DNA from: Melioribacteraceae bacterium | GTDB lineage: Bacteria; Bacteroidota; Ignavibacteria; Ignavibacteriales; Melioribacteraceae | DNA: 64,000 bases | Assembly (NCBI GenBank): GCA_021739765.1 | Contig: JAIPBD010000005.1 | Coordinates: 124,001-188,000, forward strand | Reading direction: 5' to 3' | In this document: positions 36,015-45,558 of the stretch, one piece after another | Numbering within the stretch: the first letter of the stretch is position 1 | How the letters are laid out: every line of letters begins with the position of its first letter | The notes under the pieces: generated by a model | Seen by the model: only the letters and a program-made list of their open reading frames with translations | What the model was told of the DNA's origin: nothing | Database searches by the model: none | Translations under genes and position numbers: made by a program

Positions 36015-36659
36015 ATGATGAAAAGTTACAATTCAATTAAAACTTTATTGTTTTTGATATTGATATCAGCTTTACCACTCGCGTGCAACGCTCAAGGTGA
36101 TAAAAATTATAAACTGATCGGCGGGCCATGCGAAGGTTGTGAAGCGGTTTTTGAATATGGAGATAAGCAATTAAATCCGGTGGATACATTACCGGGATTT
36201 GAGTCTGCTAAAATGAAATTACAGATTTCCGGAACTGTTTTTGAGAATGATGAACAAACTCCGGCTGAGGATGTTATCCTATATTTTCATCACACAAACG
36301 CAGGGGGAATTTATCCCACAATCGGAAATGAAACCGGTTGGGCGAGAAGACATGGGTATATTCGAGGTTGGATAAAAACCGATAATGATGGAAAGTACAC
36401 AATATTTACGTCAAAACCGGGAGTATATCCTTCGCGAACCGAACCTGCGCATATTCATATAACCGTTCTTGAACCAAGCGGGAAATATTATTGGATTGAT
36501 AGTATATTATTTTCGGATGATCCGTTGTTGGACGATGCGAACGAAAACTCAAACAAAATTCGCGGCGGAGCAGAAAATATTTTGGTACTAAAAGAACAGA
36601 ATAGTTTATTTATTGGAGAAAGAAATGTTATACTTGGTAAAAATATCCCGGATTATTGA
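36015..36659 (+). CDS. Exported intradiol ring-cleavage dioxygenase-like protein
   Basis: 214 residues with an N-terminal signal (hydrophobic 9-24) ending ACNAQ; a lipoprotein Cys24 is possible but the lipobox is poor. The dioxygenase C-terminal beta-sandwich carries the expected non-heme Fe(III) ligands: Tyr100 (GGIYP), Tyr138 (PGVYP), His146 and His148 (PAHIHI). The GGPCEGCEA motif after the signal is typical of this exported subfamily. Intradiol enzymes open catechols; substrates of exported members are mostly unknown. Two bases after the dehydrogenase gene. The start may be 36015 or 36018. Confidence 0.75.
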   Translation: MMKSYNSIKTLLFLILISALPLACNAQGDKNYKLIGGPCEGCEAVFEYGDKQLNPVDTLPGFESAKMKLQISGTVFENDEQTPAEDVILYFHHTNAGGIYPTIGNETGWARRHGYIRGWIKTDNDGKYTIFTSKPGVYPSRTEPAHIHITVLEPSGKYYWIDSILFSDDPLLDDANENSNKIRGGAENILVLKEQNSLFIGERNVILGKNIPDY

Positions 36660-36821
36660 TTCCCTAAACTTTAATCTAAACTATCCGGCTGCAAACTTCT
36701 GAAAAAATTATTGTCACGGTATTTATTCAAAGAAAGTAAATTTCAATGGATACTTCTAAACAGAAAGCTGATTATATTAATTATTAAATAAGATTTTTGC
36801 CGAAACAAATTTTGAAAAATT

Positions 36822-37379
36822 ATGCTAATTGAAATAAATTCATTTGATGACATCCCATTACAACTACGCAACACACCAATCGGAGAACTTCTTGAATATC
36901 ATAATCTCGATAAAAAGATTGAGCCGTGCACTCAAGCCCAATTGTTAATCGGAATGTGTATGGATAACCGAAAAAGTATCAGAATTCCCGATAATTACGC
37001 ATTTATCATTCGATCAGGCGGCGCAAATTTACGGTATAGTGAATTTAAAGTTTCTTTTGCGATTGCGATCGGCAACATTTCCCACATCGCGTTAATTGCA
37101 CATACATGTTGCGGAATGGTTGATCTCGCCTCAAAAAAAGATGATTTTGTATCAGGATTGGCAAAAAAAGCTGGATGGGATTTACAATTTGCGGAAGAGC
37201 ATTTTAATCATTTTGCCCCATTATTTGAAATCGGAAATGAAAATGATTTTGTAGTTAGCGAAGCAAACAGATTGAGAAATAGATATCCCAAAGTGACTGT
37301 TGTGCCATTACTGTATAAAGTTGAAGATAACAGGCTTTACCTGATTGACGAGAATAATTCTAATCAATATTCAAAGTGA
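36822..37379 (+). CDS. Divergent beta-carbonic anhydrase-like protein
   Basis: 185 residues. The beta-carbonic anhydrase zinc site is visible: Cys46-x-Asp48-x-Arg50 (CMDNR) and His94-x-x-Cys97 (HTCCGM), with RSGGAN between them where the family has RNAGN. Outside these motifs similarity is limited. Carbonic anhydrase activity is plausible but not certain. It is followed after six bases by the NYN gene. The 160 bases upstream hold no gene that I can support. Confidence 0.65.
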   Translation: MLIEINSFDDIPLQLRNTPIGELLEYHNLDKKIEPCTQAQLLIGMCMDNRKSIRIPDNYAFIIRSGGANLRYSEFKVSFAIAIGNISHIALIAHTCCGMVDLASKKDDFVSGLAKKAGWDLQFAEEHFNHFAPLFEIGNENDFVVSEANRLRNRYPKVTVVPLLYKVEDNRLYLIDENNSNQYSK

Positions 37380-37385
37380 ACCAAT

Positions 37386-37865
37386 TTGAAACAAAAAGTT
37401 TCGGTTTTTGTTGATGTTCAGAACGTTTATTACACCGTTAAAGAAGCATTTAATGAAAATTTTGATTACAACAAGTTCTGGGCGAAAATTTCGGATGGTC
37501 GCCAAATAATAAAAGCGATTGCGTACGCAATTGATAGAAATGACCCGAAACAAAGGCAATTTCAGAATATCCTGAAAGCTATAGGATTCGAGGTTAAACT
37601 CAAGCCTTTTATCCAGAGACAAGATGGTTCGGCAAAAGGAGATTGGGATGTTGGGATCACAATTGATGTTTTAGAGTACGCTAAAAATTCAGATGTCGTT
37701 ATATTGGTCTCCGGTGATGGTGATTTCGACTTACTCGTCAGAAAAATTAAATCTGATTATGACTCAATTGTAGAGGTCTATGGCGTGGAGAAATTAACCG
37801 CTGGCGCATTAATTCATGCAGCCGATATTTTTGTTCCGATTGAAGGTGAACTATTATTGAAGTGA
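37386..37865 (+). CDS. NYN-domain (LabA/DUF88-like) putative nuclease
   Basis: 159 residues. The PIN-like fold has the acidic residues of the family: VFVDVQNVYY near 6-15, KGDWDVGITIDVLEYA and VSGDGDFDLLV. NYN proteins are probable RNA-cleaving enzymes. The frame opens with TTG at 37386, six bases after the upstream gene; no ATG is available before the conserved VSVFVD strand, so TTG is probably real. Confidence 0.8.
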   Translation: MKQKVSVFVDVQNVYYTVKEAFNENFDYNKFWAKISDGRQIIKAIAYAIDRNDPKQRQFQNILKAIGFEVKLKPFIQRQDGSAKGDWDVGITIDVLEYAKNSDVVILVSGDGDFDLLVRKIKSDYDSIVEVYGVEKLTAGALIHAADIFVPIEGELLLK

Positions 37866-37961
37866 GGAGGGTAGGATGGTAAAATTTAAGACTGTTAGTA
37901 ATTGCCACCGGATAATTTATGTGTTGAATAATTTTTGAGAACTAATTAATTTTGATCATTT

Positions 37962-38034
37962 GCGGATGTAACTCAGTTGGTAGAGTGTCAGCTTCCCAAG
38001 CTGAATGTCGCGGGTTCGAATCCCGTCATCCGCT
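37962..38034 (+). tRNA. tRNA-Gly (anticodon CCC)
   Basis: A complete cloverleaf of 73 bases. The acceptor GCGGATG pairs with CATCCGC; the D stem is ACTC/GAGT. The anticodon stem TCAGC/GCTGA encloses TTCCCAA, so the anticodon is CCC at 37995-37997. The T arm has GCGGG-TTCGAAT-CCCGT. The discriminator is T and CCA is not encoded. Confidence 0.95.
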
Positions 38035-38080
38035 CTGAAAGCCTAATCCAAAAAAAATTAATCTTTATTCGTTATTTGGA

Positions 38081-38110
38081 AAATACGAAGTTCTTCTTCT
38101 GCTCGTATTT
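38081..38110. other. Stem-loop upstream of the serine hydrolase gene
   Basis: AAATACGA (38081-38088) pairs perfectly with TCGTATTT (38103-38110), with a 14-base pyrimidine-rich loop and no T-run. Role unknown; it lies in the 180-base gap between the tRNA and the next gene. Confidence 0.35.
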
Positions 38111-38214
38111 GCGATTATCAAAAATATCTTAGACCTCGTAAAGAAAATCTTTCTCCGCGTGTAACAATCGTTAGCTTTCTTTCGTCAAAACCTAACAACT
38201 AAAAAAGGGATAAA

Positions 38215-39951
38215 ATGAAACTAATTCGTAAAAAAGCATTAACAATTCTGAGCTTAATGCTCGCATTCTACATTTCGTCTTATGCACAAGATAAATCAGA
38301 AAAAATCGACAAACTTGTATCAGCGTATTCGGAATACGGACTTTTTAGCGGGACCGTTTTAGTGGCAGATGAGTCCGGTGTTAATTTCGAAAAAGCGTAT
38401 GGATTTGCTAATATTGAGTGGAATGTTAAAAATGATATAGAGACAAAATTCAGAATTGGTTCAATCACAAAACAGTTCACTGCACTTTTGATACTGCAAT
38501 TAGTTGAAAAAGGAAAAATTAGTCTCGAAGGTACCATCTCTGATTATCTCCCATATTATCGAAAAGATATCGGAGCAAAAGTTACAATTCATCAACTCTT
38601 AAATCATACTTCGGGTATTCCCAGTTATACCTCAAAGCCCAACTTTTTCACTGAAATAAGCAAAAAGTATTACAATCCTAAAGATTTTGTAATTGAACAT
38701 TGTTCTGATGATCCAACATTTGAACCCGGATCGGAATGGAGTTATAATAACTCAGGCTACTTTATTCTTGGTGCTATCTTAGAGGAGATTACCGGAAAAG
38801 CATACGCTGATTTGGCTCAAGAAAAAATATTCGAACCTTTGAATATGAATAGCACCGGATTTGATTCGCACAAAGAAATTATTAAAAAACGCGCAACAGG
38901 TTACACAAAAACTCCGTCGGGTTATGAAAATTCAGATTGGATTGATATGTCTTTGCCTTATGCCGCCGGCTCACTTTATTCAACAGTTGGCGATTTATGT
39001 AAATGGGACCGCTCACTTTACACAGATAAATTGTTAAGTGCAAAATCCCGCGAATTGATGATGACTCCGACATTGAATGAATATGGCTACGGGTTTGTAA
39101 TTTCTTCAGCTCCGTTGGCAAATGGGGATTCAGTAAAGATTGTCGCTCATGGTGGAGGAATAAACGGATTTAGCACTATGATATTCCGGCTTGTTGAAAG
39201 CAAAGAATTAATCGTTGCATTGAGCAATGCGCCGGCTGCAAACCTAAATTTAATGTGTATGGAAATCGTAAAAATATTAAATGATCTTGAGTATGTACTC
39301 CCGAAAAAACCGATTACCGACTTTTTCATTCAATATGTGAAAGATGAAGGATCGGAGAACCTCCCTGACGTTTTTAATGAGATCAAAGAGAACGCATCGG
39401 AAACCTACGATATAAGCGAAGGTGCATTGAATTCACTTGGGTATACATTTTTACAAAAGGGAGATACTGACGCGGCAATCAAAATATTTGAGATAAATAT
39501 TAAAGAGTATCCCAACTCCTTTAATGTTTACGATAGCATGGGCGAAGCTTTCATGGAAGCTGGAGATAACGAAAGAGCAATTGAATATTATAACAAATCA
39601 CTTGAGTTAAATCCTAGAAATGATAATGCGGTTACAATGCTTGGCAAGCTGGGTGTAGAAGTTGAACCGGTTAAAGATGTTGAAGTGGCTAAGGAAATTT
39701 TAGAAACCTACGTTGGTGAATATCAATTAATGCCTAATTTTATTCTACTGGTTTCATTAAAAGATAATCAACTTATGTCGCGAGCAACCGGTCAACCGGA
39801 ATTTCCCGTCTTTCCGGAATCAGAAACAAAGTTTTATTTCAAAGTTGTTCAAGCCACAATTGAATTTAATAGAAATGAGAATGGCGAAGTTGAAAGCCTT
39901 ACTCTAGTGCAAAACGGACGCACAATGGTTGCCGAAAAATTAACCGAATAA
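38215..39951 (+). CDS. Exported serine hydrolase (beta-lactamase/PBP fold) with C-terminal TPR repeats
   Basis: 578 residues with a signal peptide cut near SYAQ (25). The class C beta-lactamase-like domain (30-365) has SITK at 83-86, YNN at 177-179 and an HGGG motif. Residues about 400-480 form TPR-type helices (GDTDAAIKIFEINIKEYPNS, GDNERAIEYYNKSLELNP), and a small beta domain ends the protein. Such proteins are usually esterases or D-amino-acid peptidases; antibiotic hydrolysis is not implied. Single gene, preceded by AAAAAGGG. Confidence 0.88.
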   Translation: MKLIRKKALTILSLMLAFYISSYAQDKSEKIDKLVSAYSEYGLFSGTVLVADESGVNFEKAYGFANIEWNVKNDIETKFRIGSITKQFTALLILQLVEKGKISLEGTISDYLPYYRKDIGAKVTIHQLLNHTSGIPSYTSKPNFFTEISKKYYNPKDFVIEHCSDDPTFEPGSEWSYNNSGYFILGAILEEITGKAYADLAQEKIFEPLNMNSTGFDSHKEIIKKRATGYTKTPSGYENSDWIDMSLPYAAGSLYSTVGDLCKWDRSLYTDKLLSAKSRELMMTPTLNEYGYGFVISSAPLANGDSVKIVAHGGGINGFSTMIFRLVESKELIVALSNAPAANLNLMCMEIVKILNDLEYVLPKKPITDFFIQYVKDEGSENLPDVFNEIKENASETYDISEGALNSLGYTFLQKGDTDAAIKIFEINIKEYPNSFNVYDSMGEAFMEAGDNERAIEYYNKSLELNPRNDNAVTMLGKLGVEVEPVKDVEVAKEILETYVGEYQLMPNFILLVSLKDNQLMSRATGQPEFPVFPESETKFYFKVVQATIEFNRNENGEVESLTLVQNGRTMVAEKLTE

Positions 39952-39996
39952 GTCGAATGATTTCAATTTGATGGTTCGATCATCCACAAAAATTAT

Positions 39997-40035
39997 GGAC
40001 AATTGTTTAGAAAATGAATTGCTAAACAGTTGTCC
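39997..40035 (+). promoter_or_regulatory. Long stem-loop upstream of dapF
   Basis: A 14-base arm (39997-40010, starting GGACAATTG) pairs with 40022-40035 (ending AGTTGTCC) with one G-T pair and an 11-base loop. It ends 18 bases before the dapF ATG and follows the serine hydrolase stop by 45 bases. No T-run, so it could be an operator, an mRNA 5' structure or a processing site. Confidence 0.6.
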
Positions 40036-40053
40036 ATTCCATATCCTTATGCC

Positions 40054-40914
40054 ATGAATTCTATTAGATTTACAAAAATGACCGCTGCCGGAAATGACTT
40101 CGTTCTGATTGACATGCTAAAAAATCCGTCGCTCGATTTTGCTTCAAATTTAATTAAAAACCTATGCGATAGACGATTCGGTATAGGTGCGGATGGGGTT
40201 TTAGTAATTTCAGAATCTGAAAGAAGTGATTATTTACTTCAATATTTTAATTCTGATGGAAGTTCGGGTTCTCTATGCGCAAATGGTTCCCGGGCAAGCG
40301 CCCTTTATTATTATGAATCGGTCGGGAAAGTAAAGCCGGACGTTCATTTTGAGTTTAATGGCGATATTTACCTTGCTCAAATCCTTGAGGAAAATTCAAT
40401 TAAATTAAAATTAAAAAAACCGCATCATTCAAAATTGAACTTCAAAATCATGTGCGGTGGACAATTAGTAAACGCATCATTTATAAATACCGGTTCTCCA
40501 CAAGTTTTAATTAATATTAAAGATATGTTCGTAAATGAAAATCCAAATAAAGGAAAATATACTTCTTTAGATGAAGTTCCGGTTTATGAACTTGGGCGAG
40601 AATTAAGGTATGCAAAAGAATTTCGGCCGGAGGGGACAAACGTTAACTTTATTGAAACCCTTGGCGATTCAATCAAAATTAGGTCATATGAGAGAGGTGT
40701 TGAGGAGGAAACCTTTGCTTGTGGTACCGGAATTGTCGCAGCGGCTTTAGTTTCTGCGGTAAACGATAATTTTCAACCTCCAATCAAGCTCTATTCAAAA
40801 GCAGGAAACGAATTTAAAGTTGATTTTGTGATTGATAATCAGAGCATTAAAGAGTTATTTTTGCAAGGCACCGCAAAAAATGTTTATACGGGAGTTTATC
40901 CCATCAATCTATAA
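40054..40914 (+). CDS. dapF: Diaminopimelate epimerase
   Basis: 286 residues from ATG 40054, where the typical start IRFTKMTAAGNDFV begins; an upstream in-frame TTG at 40030 lies inside a hairpin and is unlikely. Two catalytic cysteines are visible: SLCANGSR (replacing the common MCGNG) and FACGTGIVA. It converts LL- to meso-diaminopimelate for lysine and peptidoglycan. The ABM gene follows after 12 bases. Confidence 0.92.
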   Translation: MNSIRFTKMTAAGNDFVLIDMLKNPSLDFASNLIKNLCDRRFGIGADGVLVISESERSDYLLQYFNSDGSSGSLCANGSRASALYYYESVGKVKPDVHFEFNGDIYLAQILEENSIKLKLKKPHHSKLNFKIMCGGQLVNASFINTGSPQVLINIKDMFVNENPNKGKYTSLDEVPVYELGRELRYAKEFRPEGTNVNFIETLGDSIKIRSYERGVEEETFACGTGIVAAALVSAVNDNFQPPIKLYSKAGNEFKVDFVIDNQSIKELFLQGTAKNVYTGVYPINL

Positions 40915-40926
40915 TTAAGGAGTGAA

Positions 40927-41238
40927 ATGAGTCAGGTTATTTTTTCAATAAAATATGAAATACTTCCCGAGAAAAGGGAAGAATATTTAGATGTTGTTAG
41001 AGAATTAAAAAATCTGGTAAAAGCGGAAGGGCTATTAAGTTATTCTGTTTACGAGAAGAAATCAAAAACAAATGTTTTCGAAGAAATTTATTTATTTGAT
41101 TCAAAAGAAAATTTTGAAAATTTTGATGATGATCAAGATGAAAGAGTTGATTTGTTGATGACAAAGCTGTCCGATATGATTAAAGGACACTCGACTGAGT
41201 ATTCAACTCTAAATGAAGTTGTGAGTAATAACAATTAA
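40927..41238 (+). CDS. ABM-type (antibiotic biosynthesis monooxygenase fold) small protein
   Basis: 103 residues of a dimeric alpha/beta barrel domain: the VIFSIKYEILPEKREEYLDVV start and a middle YSVYEKKSKTNVFEEIYLF. Members include quinol monooxygenases and heme-degrading enzymes, but many have no known activity and none can be assigned here. It is 12 bases after dapF with AAGGAG upstream. Confidence 0.65.
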   Translation: MSQVIFSIKYEILPEKREEYLDVVRELKNLVKAEGLLSYSVYEKKSKTNVFEEIYLFDSKENFENFDDDQDERVDLLMTKLSDMIKGHSTEYSTLNEVVSNNN

Positions 41239-41276
41239 TTATCAAATTACATCCCTCAACAAGTATAATACCTTCT

Positions 41277-42323
41277 ATGTATGAATACGTCGGTTCACTT
41301 CACATGCATTCACTCTATTCTGATGGATCGGGAGATGTGCGAGATATCGCCAATACGGCAAATGAAGTTGGGCTCGATTTTATAATTCTTACGGATCATA
41401 ACACACTTCGCGCCTTGGATGAAGGGTGCGAGGGATGGTATGGAAATACGCTTTTGCTGGTTGGTTGTGAAATTAATGATCGTGAAAATAAAAACCATTA
41501 TCTGGCTTTTGGAATTGAGAAGCCAATCTCAACACGTATGCCGGCAGCCGAATATGTAAAAAAGGTTAAAGAAGCTGGTGGAATTGGTTTTTTAGCTCAT
41601 CCTCACGAGAAAAGAAGTTCAATGGAAGAACACCCACCTTATCCTTGGGTTGATTGGGATGTGGAGGGATTTACCGGTATTGAAATCTGGAATCATATGT
41701 CTGAATGGATGGAAGGATTGACCGAGGAGAACAAATACAATTATTTTATTCATCCTCTTCGATCAATCGTAAAACCACCTGATGAGACATTAGAAGTCTG
41801 GGATGAATTAAGTCTAAAACGAAAAGTTGTCGGAATTGGTGGAATAGACGCACATGCTCACAAGGTTAATTTACTTGGATTTTTTGAAGTAGAAGTCTTC
41901 CCCTACAAAATATTGTTTAAGTCTGTAAGAACTCATGTTCTTTTGGAAACTGAAATAAAACCAGACGATAAAAAAGCAACGTTAGATAATGCCAAATCGA
42001 ATATTTACAAATCGCTTGAGCAAGGTAAATGTTTTGTAACTAACTTTTATCATGGTGATGCGAAAGGTTTTCGTTTTACCGCGAAATCCGGAACAAAAAT
42101 TTTCCAGATGGGGGATTCGGTAGAATTGCTCGAAAATTTACAATTGGAAGTTACTGTCCCCATAGAAGGTGAAATTCGAATTTTGCATAATGGAAAAGTG
42201 GTTGAACGAACAGAAGGTAATAGCGCTATTCACACCGTTAAGCAATCCGGTGCGTTTAGAGTTGAAGTTTATTTAAATGACAAAGCGTGGATTTTTTCAA
42301 ATCATATTAGAATTGGACTATAA
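41277..42323 (+). CDS. PHP-domain metal-dependent phosphoesterase
   Basis: 348 residues. The PHP motifs are HMHSLYSDGSGD near 9-20, ILTDHN, AHPHE and GGIDAHAH, which make up the metal site. The last 80 residues are a beta-rich domain. Family members hydrolyse phosphoesters such as nucleotides or histidinol phosphate; the substrate here is unknown. It follows the ABM gene by 38 bases. Confidence 0.82.
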   Translation: MYEYVGSLHMHSLYSDGSGDVRDIANTANEVGLDFIILTDHNTLRALDEGCEGWYGNTLLLVGCEINDRENKNHYLAFGIEKPISTRMPAAEYVKKVKEAGGIGFLAHPHEKRSSMEEHPPYPWVDWDVEGFTGIEIWNHMSEWMEGLTEENKYNYFIHPLRSIVKPPDETLEVWDELSLKRKVVGIGGIDAHAHKVNLLGFFEVEVFPYKILFKSVRTHVLLETEIKPDDKKATLDNAKSNIYKSLEQGKCFVTNFYHGDAKGFRFTAKSGTKIFQMGDSVELLENLQLEVTVPIEGEIRILHNGKVVERTEGNSAIHTVKQSGAFRVEVYLNDKAWIFSNHIRIGL

Positions 42324-42360
42324 TATTTTTTAACTTTATTGTCTGTTTTCTCTGAAAATA

Positions 42361-43065
42361 ATGGAGCAAGAAGTGTTAGCTAAGAAGAAAAAATTGAGTA
42401 AGAAAGAAATTAAAGAGGATCAATTGGTAACATCATATTACCAATCCCTTGAATTTATTGAGCAATACAAAAGCAAATTGATAATCGCAGCGGCGGCAAT
42501 TGCCGTTGTTGTATTGGCAGTTCTGCTTTACACAAACAAAATCGAAGAAGATAATACAGCCGCCAACGAAGCTTTGTCCAGAGTAATCCCACTTTACGAC
42601 AACAATCAATTTGAACAAGCGATTAACGGACAACCGGGCACAACATTGATTGGTCTCAAGGAAATCGTAGATCAGTATTCCGGAACTACAAATGGGGAGA
42701 TCGCAAAATTTTATCTCGCTAATTCTTACTTTTTTACCGGTGAATATCAGTCTGCATTGGAAGTTTATCAAGATTTTAACGGTGATGATGAGTTATTACG
42801 TGCCGGTGCGATTTCAGGTTCTGCAAATTGTTACGAAGCTTTAGGACAAAATGAAAAAGCCGCAGAACTTTATTATCAAGCTTCACAAGTTTCTGAATAC
42901 AATCCGGATAACGCGGAAAATTTATTGCTTGCCGGAAAAAACTATTTAACCGCAGGTCAAAATGAAAAATCGGCTGAAGTATTGAACGAATTAAAAGCCA
43001 ACTATAAAACTTCGGCATCTGCAAGGGAAGCTGATCGTTATCTGGCCGAAGCAAATATGATGTAA
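42361..43065 (+). CDS. Membrane-anchored TPR protein (YfgM-like)
   Basis: 234 residues. A basic N-terminus (KKKKLSKKEIK) is followed by one transmembrane helix at about 38-57 and then three or four TPR-like repeats (EYQSALEVYQDF, GQNEKAAELYYQA, GQNEKSAEVL). This layout matches YfgM-type ancillary proteins associated with the Sec translocon or periplasmic chaperones. The inferred topology is N-in, repeats outside. efp follows by 63 bases. Confidence 0.75.
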   Translation: MEQEVLAKKKKLSKKEIKEDQLVTSYYQSLEFIEQYKSKLIIAAAAIAVVVLAVLLYTNKIEEDNTAANEALSRVIPLYDNNQFEQAINGQPGTTLIGLKEIVDQYSGTTNGEIAKFYLANSYFFTGEYQSALEVYQDFNGDDELLRAGAISGSANCYEALGQNEKAAELYYQASQVSEYNPDNAENLLLAGKNYLTAGQNEKSAEVLNELKANYKTSASAREADRYLAEANMM

Positions 43066-43128
43066 TTAACAAATTGATTTTCTTTGATCCACTAACTATT
43101 TTATCAACAAATTAAGATATAAGAATTT

Positions 43129-43695
43129 ATGGCAGACACATCAGATTTTAGAAATGGATTAATCATTAAATTCAAATCAGATCTTTATACAATGATTGAA
43201 TTTCAGCACGTTAAGCCTGGAAAAGGCGGTGCTTTTGTTAGAACTATGTTGAAAAATATGAGAACAGGAAAAGTACTTGACAATACTTTTCGTTCGGGTG
43301 AGAGTGTTGAAGTAGTTCGTGTGGAAAGGAAAAAATATCAGTACCTTTACAAAGATTCTACCGGACTCGTGCTGATGGATAATGACACATTCGAACAAAT
43401 CACTGTTCCTCAGGAAATTTTTGGGGATCAAGCTAATTATTTGAAAGAAAGTGAAGAGGTTGAACTGCTGCATGATGATGAGGATAAAATTATTACTGCT
43501 GAAATACCTATCTTCGTAAATCTTGAAGTAAAAGAAACCGAACCGGGCTTTAAAGGTGATACCGCCACAAATACTCTAAAACCTGCAATTATGGAAACCG
43601 GGGTTACAGTGAACGTCCCTTTATTTGTTAATGAAGGTGAAGTAATTAAAATTGATACCCGAAAAGGGCAATATGTTGAACGAGTCAAAAACTAA
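43129..43695 (+). CDS. efp: Elongation factor P
   Basis: 188 residues, standard length, with three beta-barrel domains. The loop KPGKGGAFVRT near 29-39 holds Lys32, the residue that meets the P-site tRNA. It rescues ribosomes stalled on proline stretches. It sits nine bases before accB; the order efp-accB-accC is common in bacteria. Confidence 0.97.
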   Translation: MADTSDFRNGLIIKFKSDLYTMIEFQHVKPGKGGAFVRTMLKNMRTGKVLDNTFRSGESVEVVRVERKKYQYLYKDSTGLVLMDNDTFEQITVPQEIFGDQANYLKESEEVELLHDDEDKIITAEIPIFVNLEVKETEPGFKGDTATNTLKPAIMETGVTVNVPLFVNEGEVIKIDTRKGQYVERVKN

Positions 43696-43704
43696 GAGAT
43701 TAAT

Positions 43705-44181
43705 ATGGATCTAAACCTTATAAAAAAACTCATAAAAGCAGTTGAAACAAGTGAAATAACAGATTTTTTTATTGAAGAGGGTGACCTAAAAATAAAAATT
43801 TCCAAAAAAACTGCCCCTGTAATTCAAAGCGCTCCTCAATATATTGAAGCAAAATTACCTCAAACTCAGAACGAAACAACTGCTTCCGTCCAGGCATCGC
43901 CTGAACAAAAGGAAGCTAAACCGGAAATTCCCGCTGCCAATTTACACGAGGTTCGTTCACCGATTGTCGGAACGTTTTATCGAGCTCCCGCTCCCGATGC
44001 TGATTCGTATGTAAATGTGGGGGATAAAGTATCAGAGGGAAATGTTCTTTGCATTATTGAAGCAATGAAATTAATGAATGAAATTGAAAGTGACGCGACC
44101 GGTAAAATCGTTAAAATTCTTGTCGAGAACGCAACTGCGGTAGAATATAATCAGCCTCTATTTTTAATTGAGAAAAATTAG
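43705..44181 (+). CDS. accB: Biotin carboxyl carrier protein of acetyl-CoA carboxylase
   Basis: 158 residues. The N-terminal helix is followed by a Pro/Ala/Gln-rich linker (about 36-78) and the biotinyl domain, with the biotin lysine Lys122 in IEAMKLMNEI. It is the substrate of the BirA-like ligase at 30.6 kb and carries carboxyl between AccC and AccA/AccD. accC follows after 24 bases. Confidence 0.96.
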   Translation: MDLNLIKKLIKAVETSEITDFFIEEGDLKIKISKKTAPVIQSAPQYIEAKLPQTQNETTASVQASPEQKEAKPEIPAANLHEVRSPIVGTFYRAPAPDADSYVNVGDKVSEGNVLCIIEAMKLMNEIESDATGKIVKILVENATAVEYNQPLFLIEKN

Positions 44182-44205
44182 ATAAATTAATTAATTGAGG
44201 AAATC

Positions 44206-45543
44206 TTGTTCAAAAAAGTTTTAATTGCTAATCGTGGTGAAATTGCTTTAAGAGTTATTCGTTCTTGCAAAGAATTAGGCATCAAAACCGTAGCGGTTTA
44301 CTCTGAAGCGGATAAAGAATCTCTTCATACAATTTTAGCTGATGAAGCCGTTTGTATCGGTCCTGCGAGTAGTCAGCTCAGTTATCTTAAAATTCCAAGT
44401 ATTATAGCGGCAGCACAGGTAACCGGTGCGGAAGCAATACATCCCGGATATGGCTTTTTATCTGAGAACGCTGATTTCTCGGATATTTGTCTTGATTCCG
44501 ACATAAAATTTATCGGCCCTTCCGCTAATATGATAAATCGAATGGGAGATAAAGCCCTCGCGAAAACTACGATGAAAGAGTGTGGTGTTCCGGTTGTACC
44601 GGGAAGCGACGGCGCAGTAAAAAGCATAGAGGAAGCAAAAAAAGTAGCGGCGGAAATCGGATACCCTGTAATGCTTAAAGCTTCAGCCGGCGGCGGTGGA
44701 AAAGGAATGCGAATTGTTAATGAAGAGAAAGAGTTAAGCAAAGCATATCAAACAGCAAGTACCGAAGCGGGTGCCGCATTTAATAATCCTGAATTATATG
44801 TTGAAAAATTTATCGAAAATCCGCGCCATGTTGAAATTCAAATACTGGGCGACTCTCATGGAAATGTTTACCATTATGGCGAGCGAGATTGTTCAATTCA
44901 AAGAAGACATCAAAAATTAATCGAGGAGTCACCTTCTCCCATCGTTTCTGAAGAACTTCGTAATAAAATGGGTGATGCGGCAGTTCTTGCGGCAAAATCA
45001 GTTAAATACGAGGGAGCGGGAACCATTGAATTTTTGGTGGATAAACATTCAAATTTCTATTTTATTGAAATGAACACTCGAATTCAAGTCGAACACCCGG
45101 TAACGGAAACTATATACAACATCGATTTGGTGAAGGAGCAAATAATGATTGCCTCCGGATCGCCTATCGAAACTCTGCCTCAAAAACCACATGGACATGC
45201 AATCGAATTTAGAATAAATGCCGAAGATCCCGATCATAATTTTCGCCCATCGCCCGGTAAAATTCAATATTTGCATTTCCCCGGAGGATATGGAATCAGG
45301 GTGGACTCGCATGTTTACAACGAATATGTAATTCCTCCATATTATGATTCCCTAATCGCGAAGTTAATTGTTTGGGGAAGAACGCGTGAGTTGGCGATTG
45401 TCAGATCGAAAAGAGCTTTTGAAGAATTTACTGTCGAGGGAATAAAAACAACGATTCCATTCCATGAAAAGGTTCTCGACAATGAAAACTTTAAAAATTC
45501 AACTTATGACACATCCTTTATTGATAAAGAATTTTTGAAATAA
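44206..45543 (+). CDS. accC: Biotin carboxylase subunit of acetyl-CoA carboxylase
   Basis: 445 residues. The start is TTG at 44206, set by GAGGA upstream and by [16 protein letters not shown] right after it. ATP-grasp landmarks: [40 protein letters not shown] and [16 protein letters not shown]. It carboxylates biotin on AccB using ATP and bicarbonate. gcvH follows after 15 bases. Confidence 0.97.
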   Translation: MFKKVLIANRGEIALRVIRSCKELGIKTVAVYSEADKESLHTILADEAVCIGPASSQLSYLKIPSIIAAAQVTGAEAIHPGYGFLSENADFSDICLDSDIKFIGPSANMINRMGDKALAKTTMKECGVPVVPGSDGAVKSIEEAKKVAAEIGYPVMLKASAGGGGKGMRIVNEEKELSKAYQTASTEAGAAFNNPELYVEKFIENPRHVEIQILGDSHGNVYHYGERDCSIQRRHQKLIEESPSPIVSEELRNKMGDAAVLAAKSVKYEGAGTIEFLVDKHSNFYFIEMNTRIQVEHPVTETIYNIDLVKEQIMIASGSPIETLPQKPHGHAIEFRINAEDPDHNFRPSPGKIQYLHFPGGYGIRVDSHVYNEYVIPPYYDSLIAKLIVWGRTRELAIVRSKRAFEEFTVEGIKTTIPFHEKVLDNENFKNSTYDTSFIDKEFLK

Positions 45544-45558
45544 TCAAAGGTTGGTAAA

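Noticed and set aside
37962-38034. The tRNA-Gly gene as an integration site of a mobile element
   Set aside because: No integrase gene and no repeat of the tRNA 3' end is seen on either side.
38215-39951. An antibiotic-resistance beta-lactamase
   Set aside because: The SxxK/YxN fold is shared by many esterases and peptidases, and the C-terminal TPR repeats argue against a resistance enzyme.
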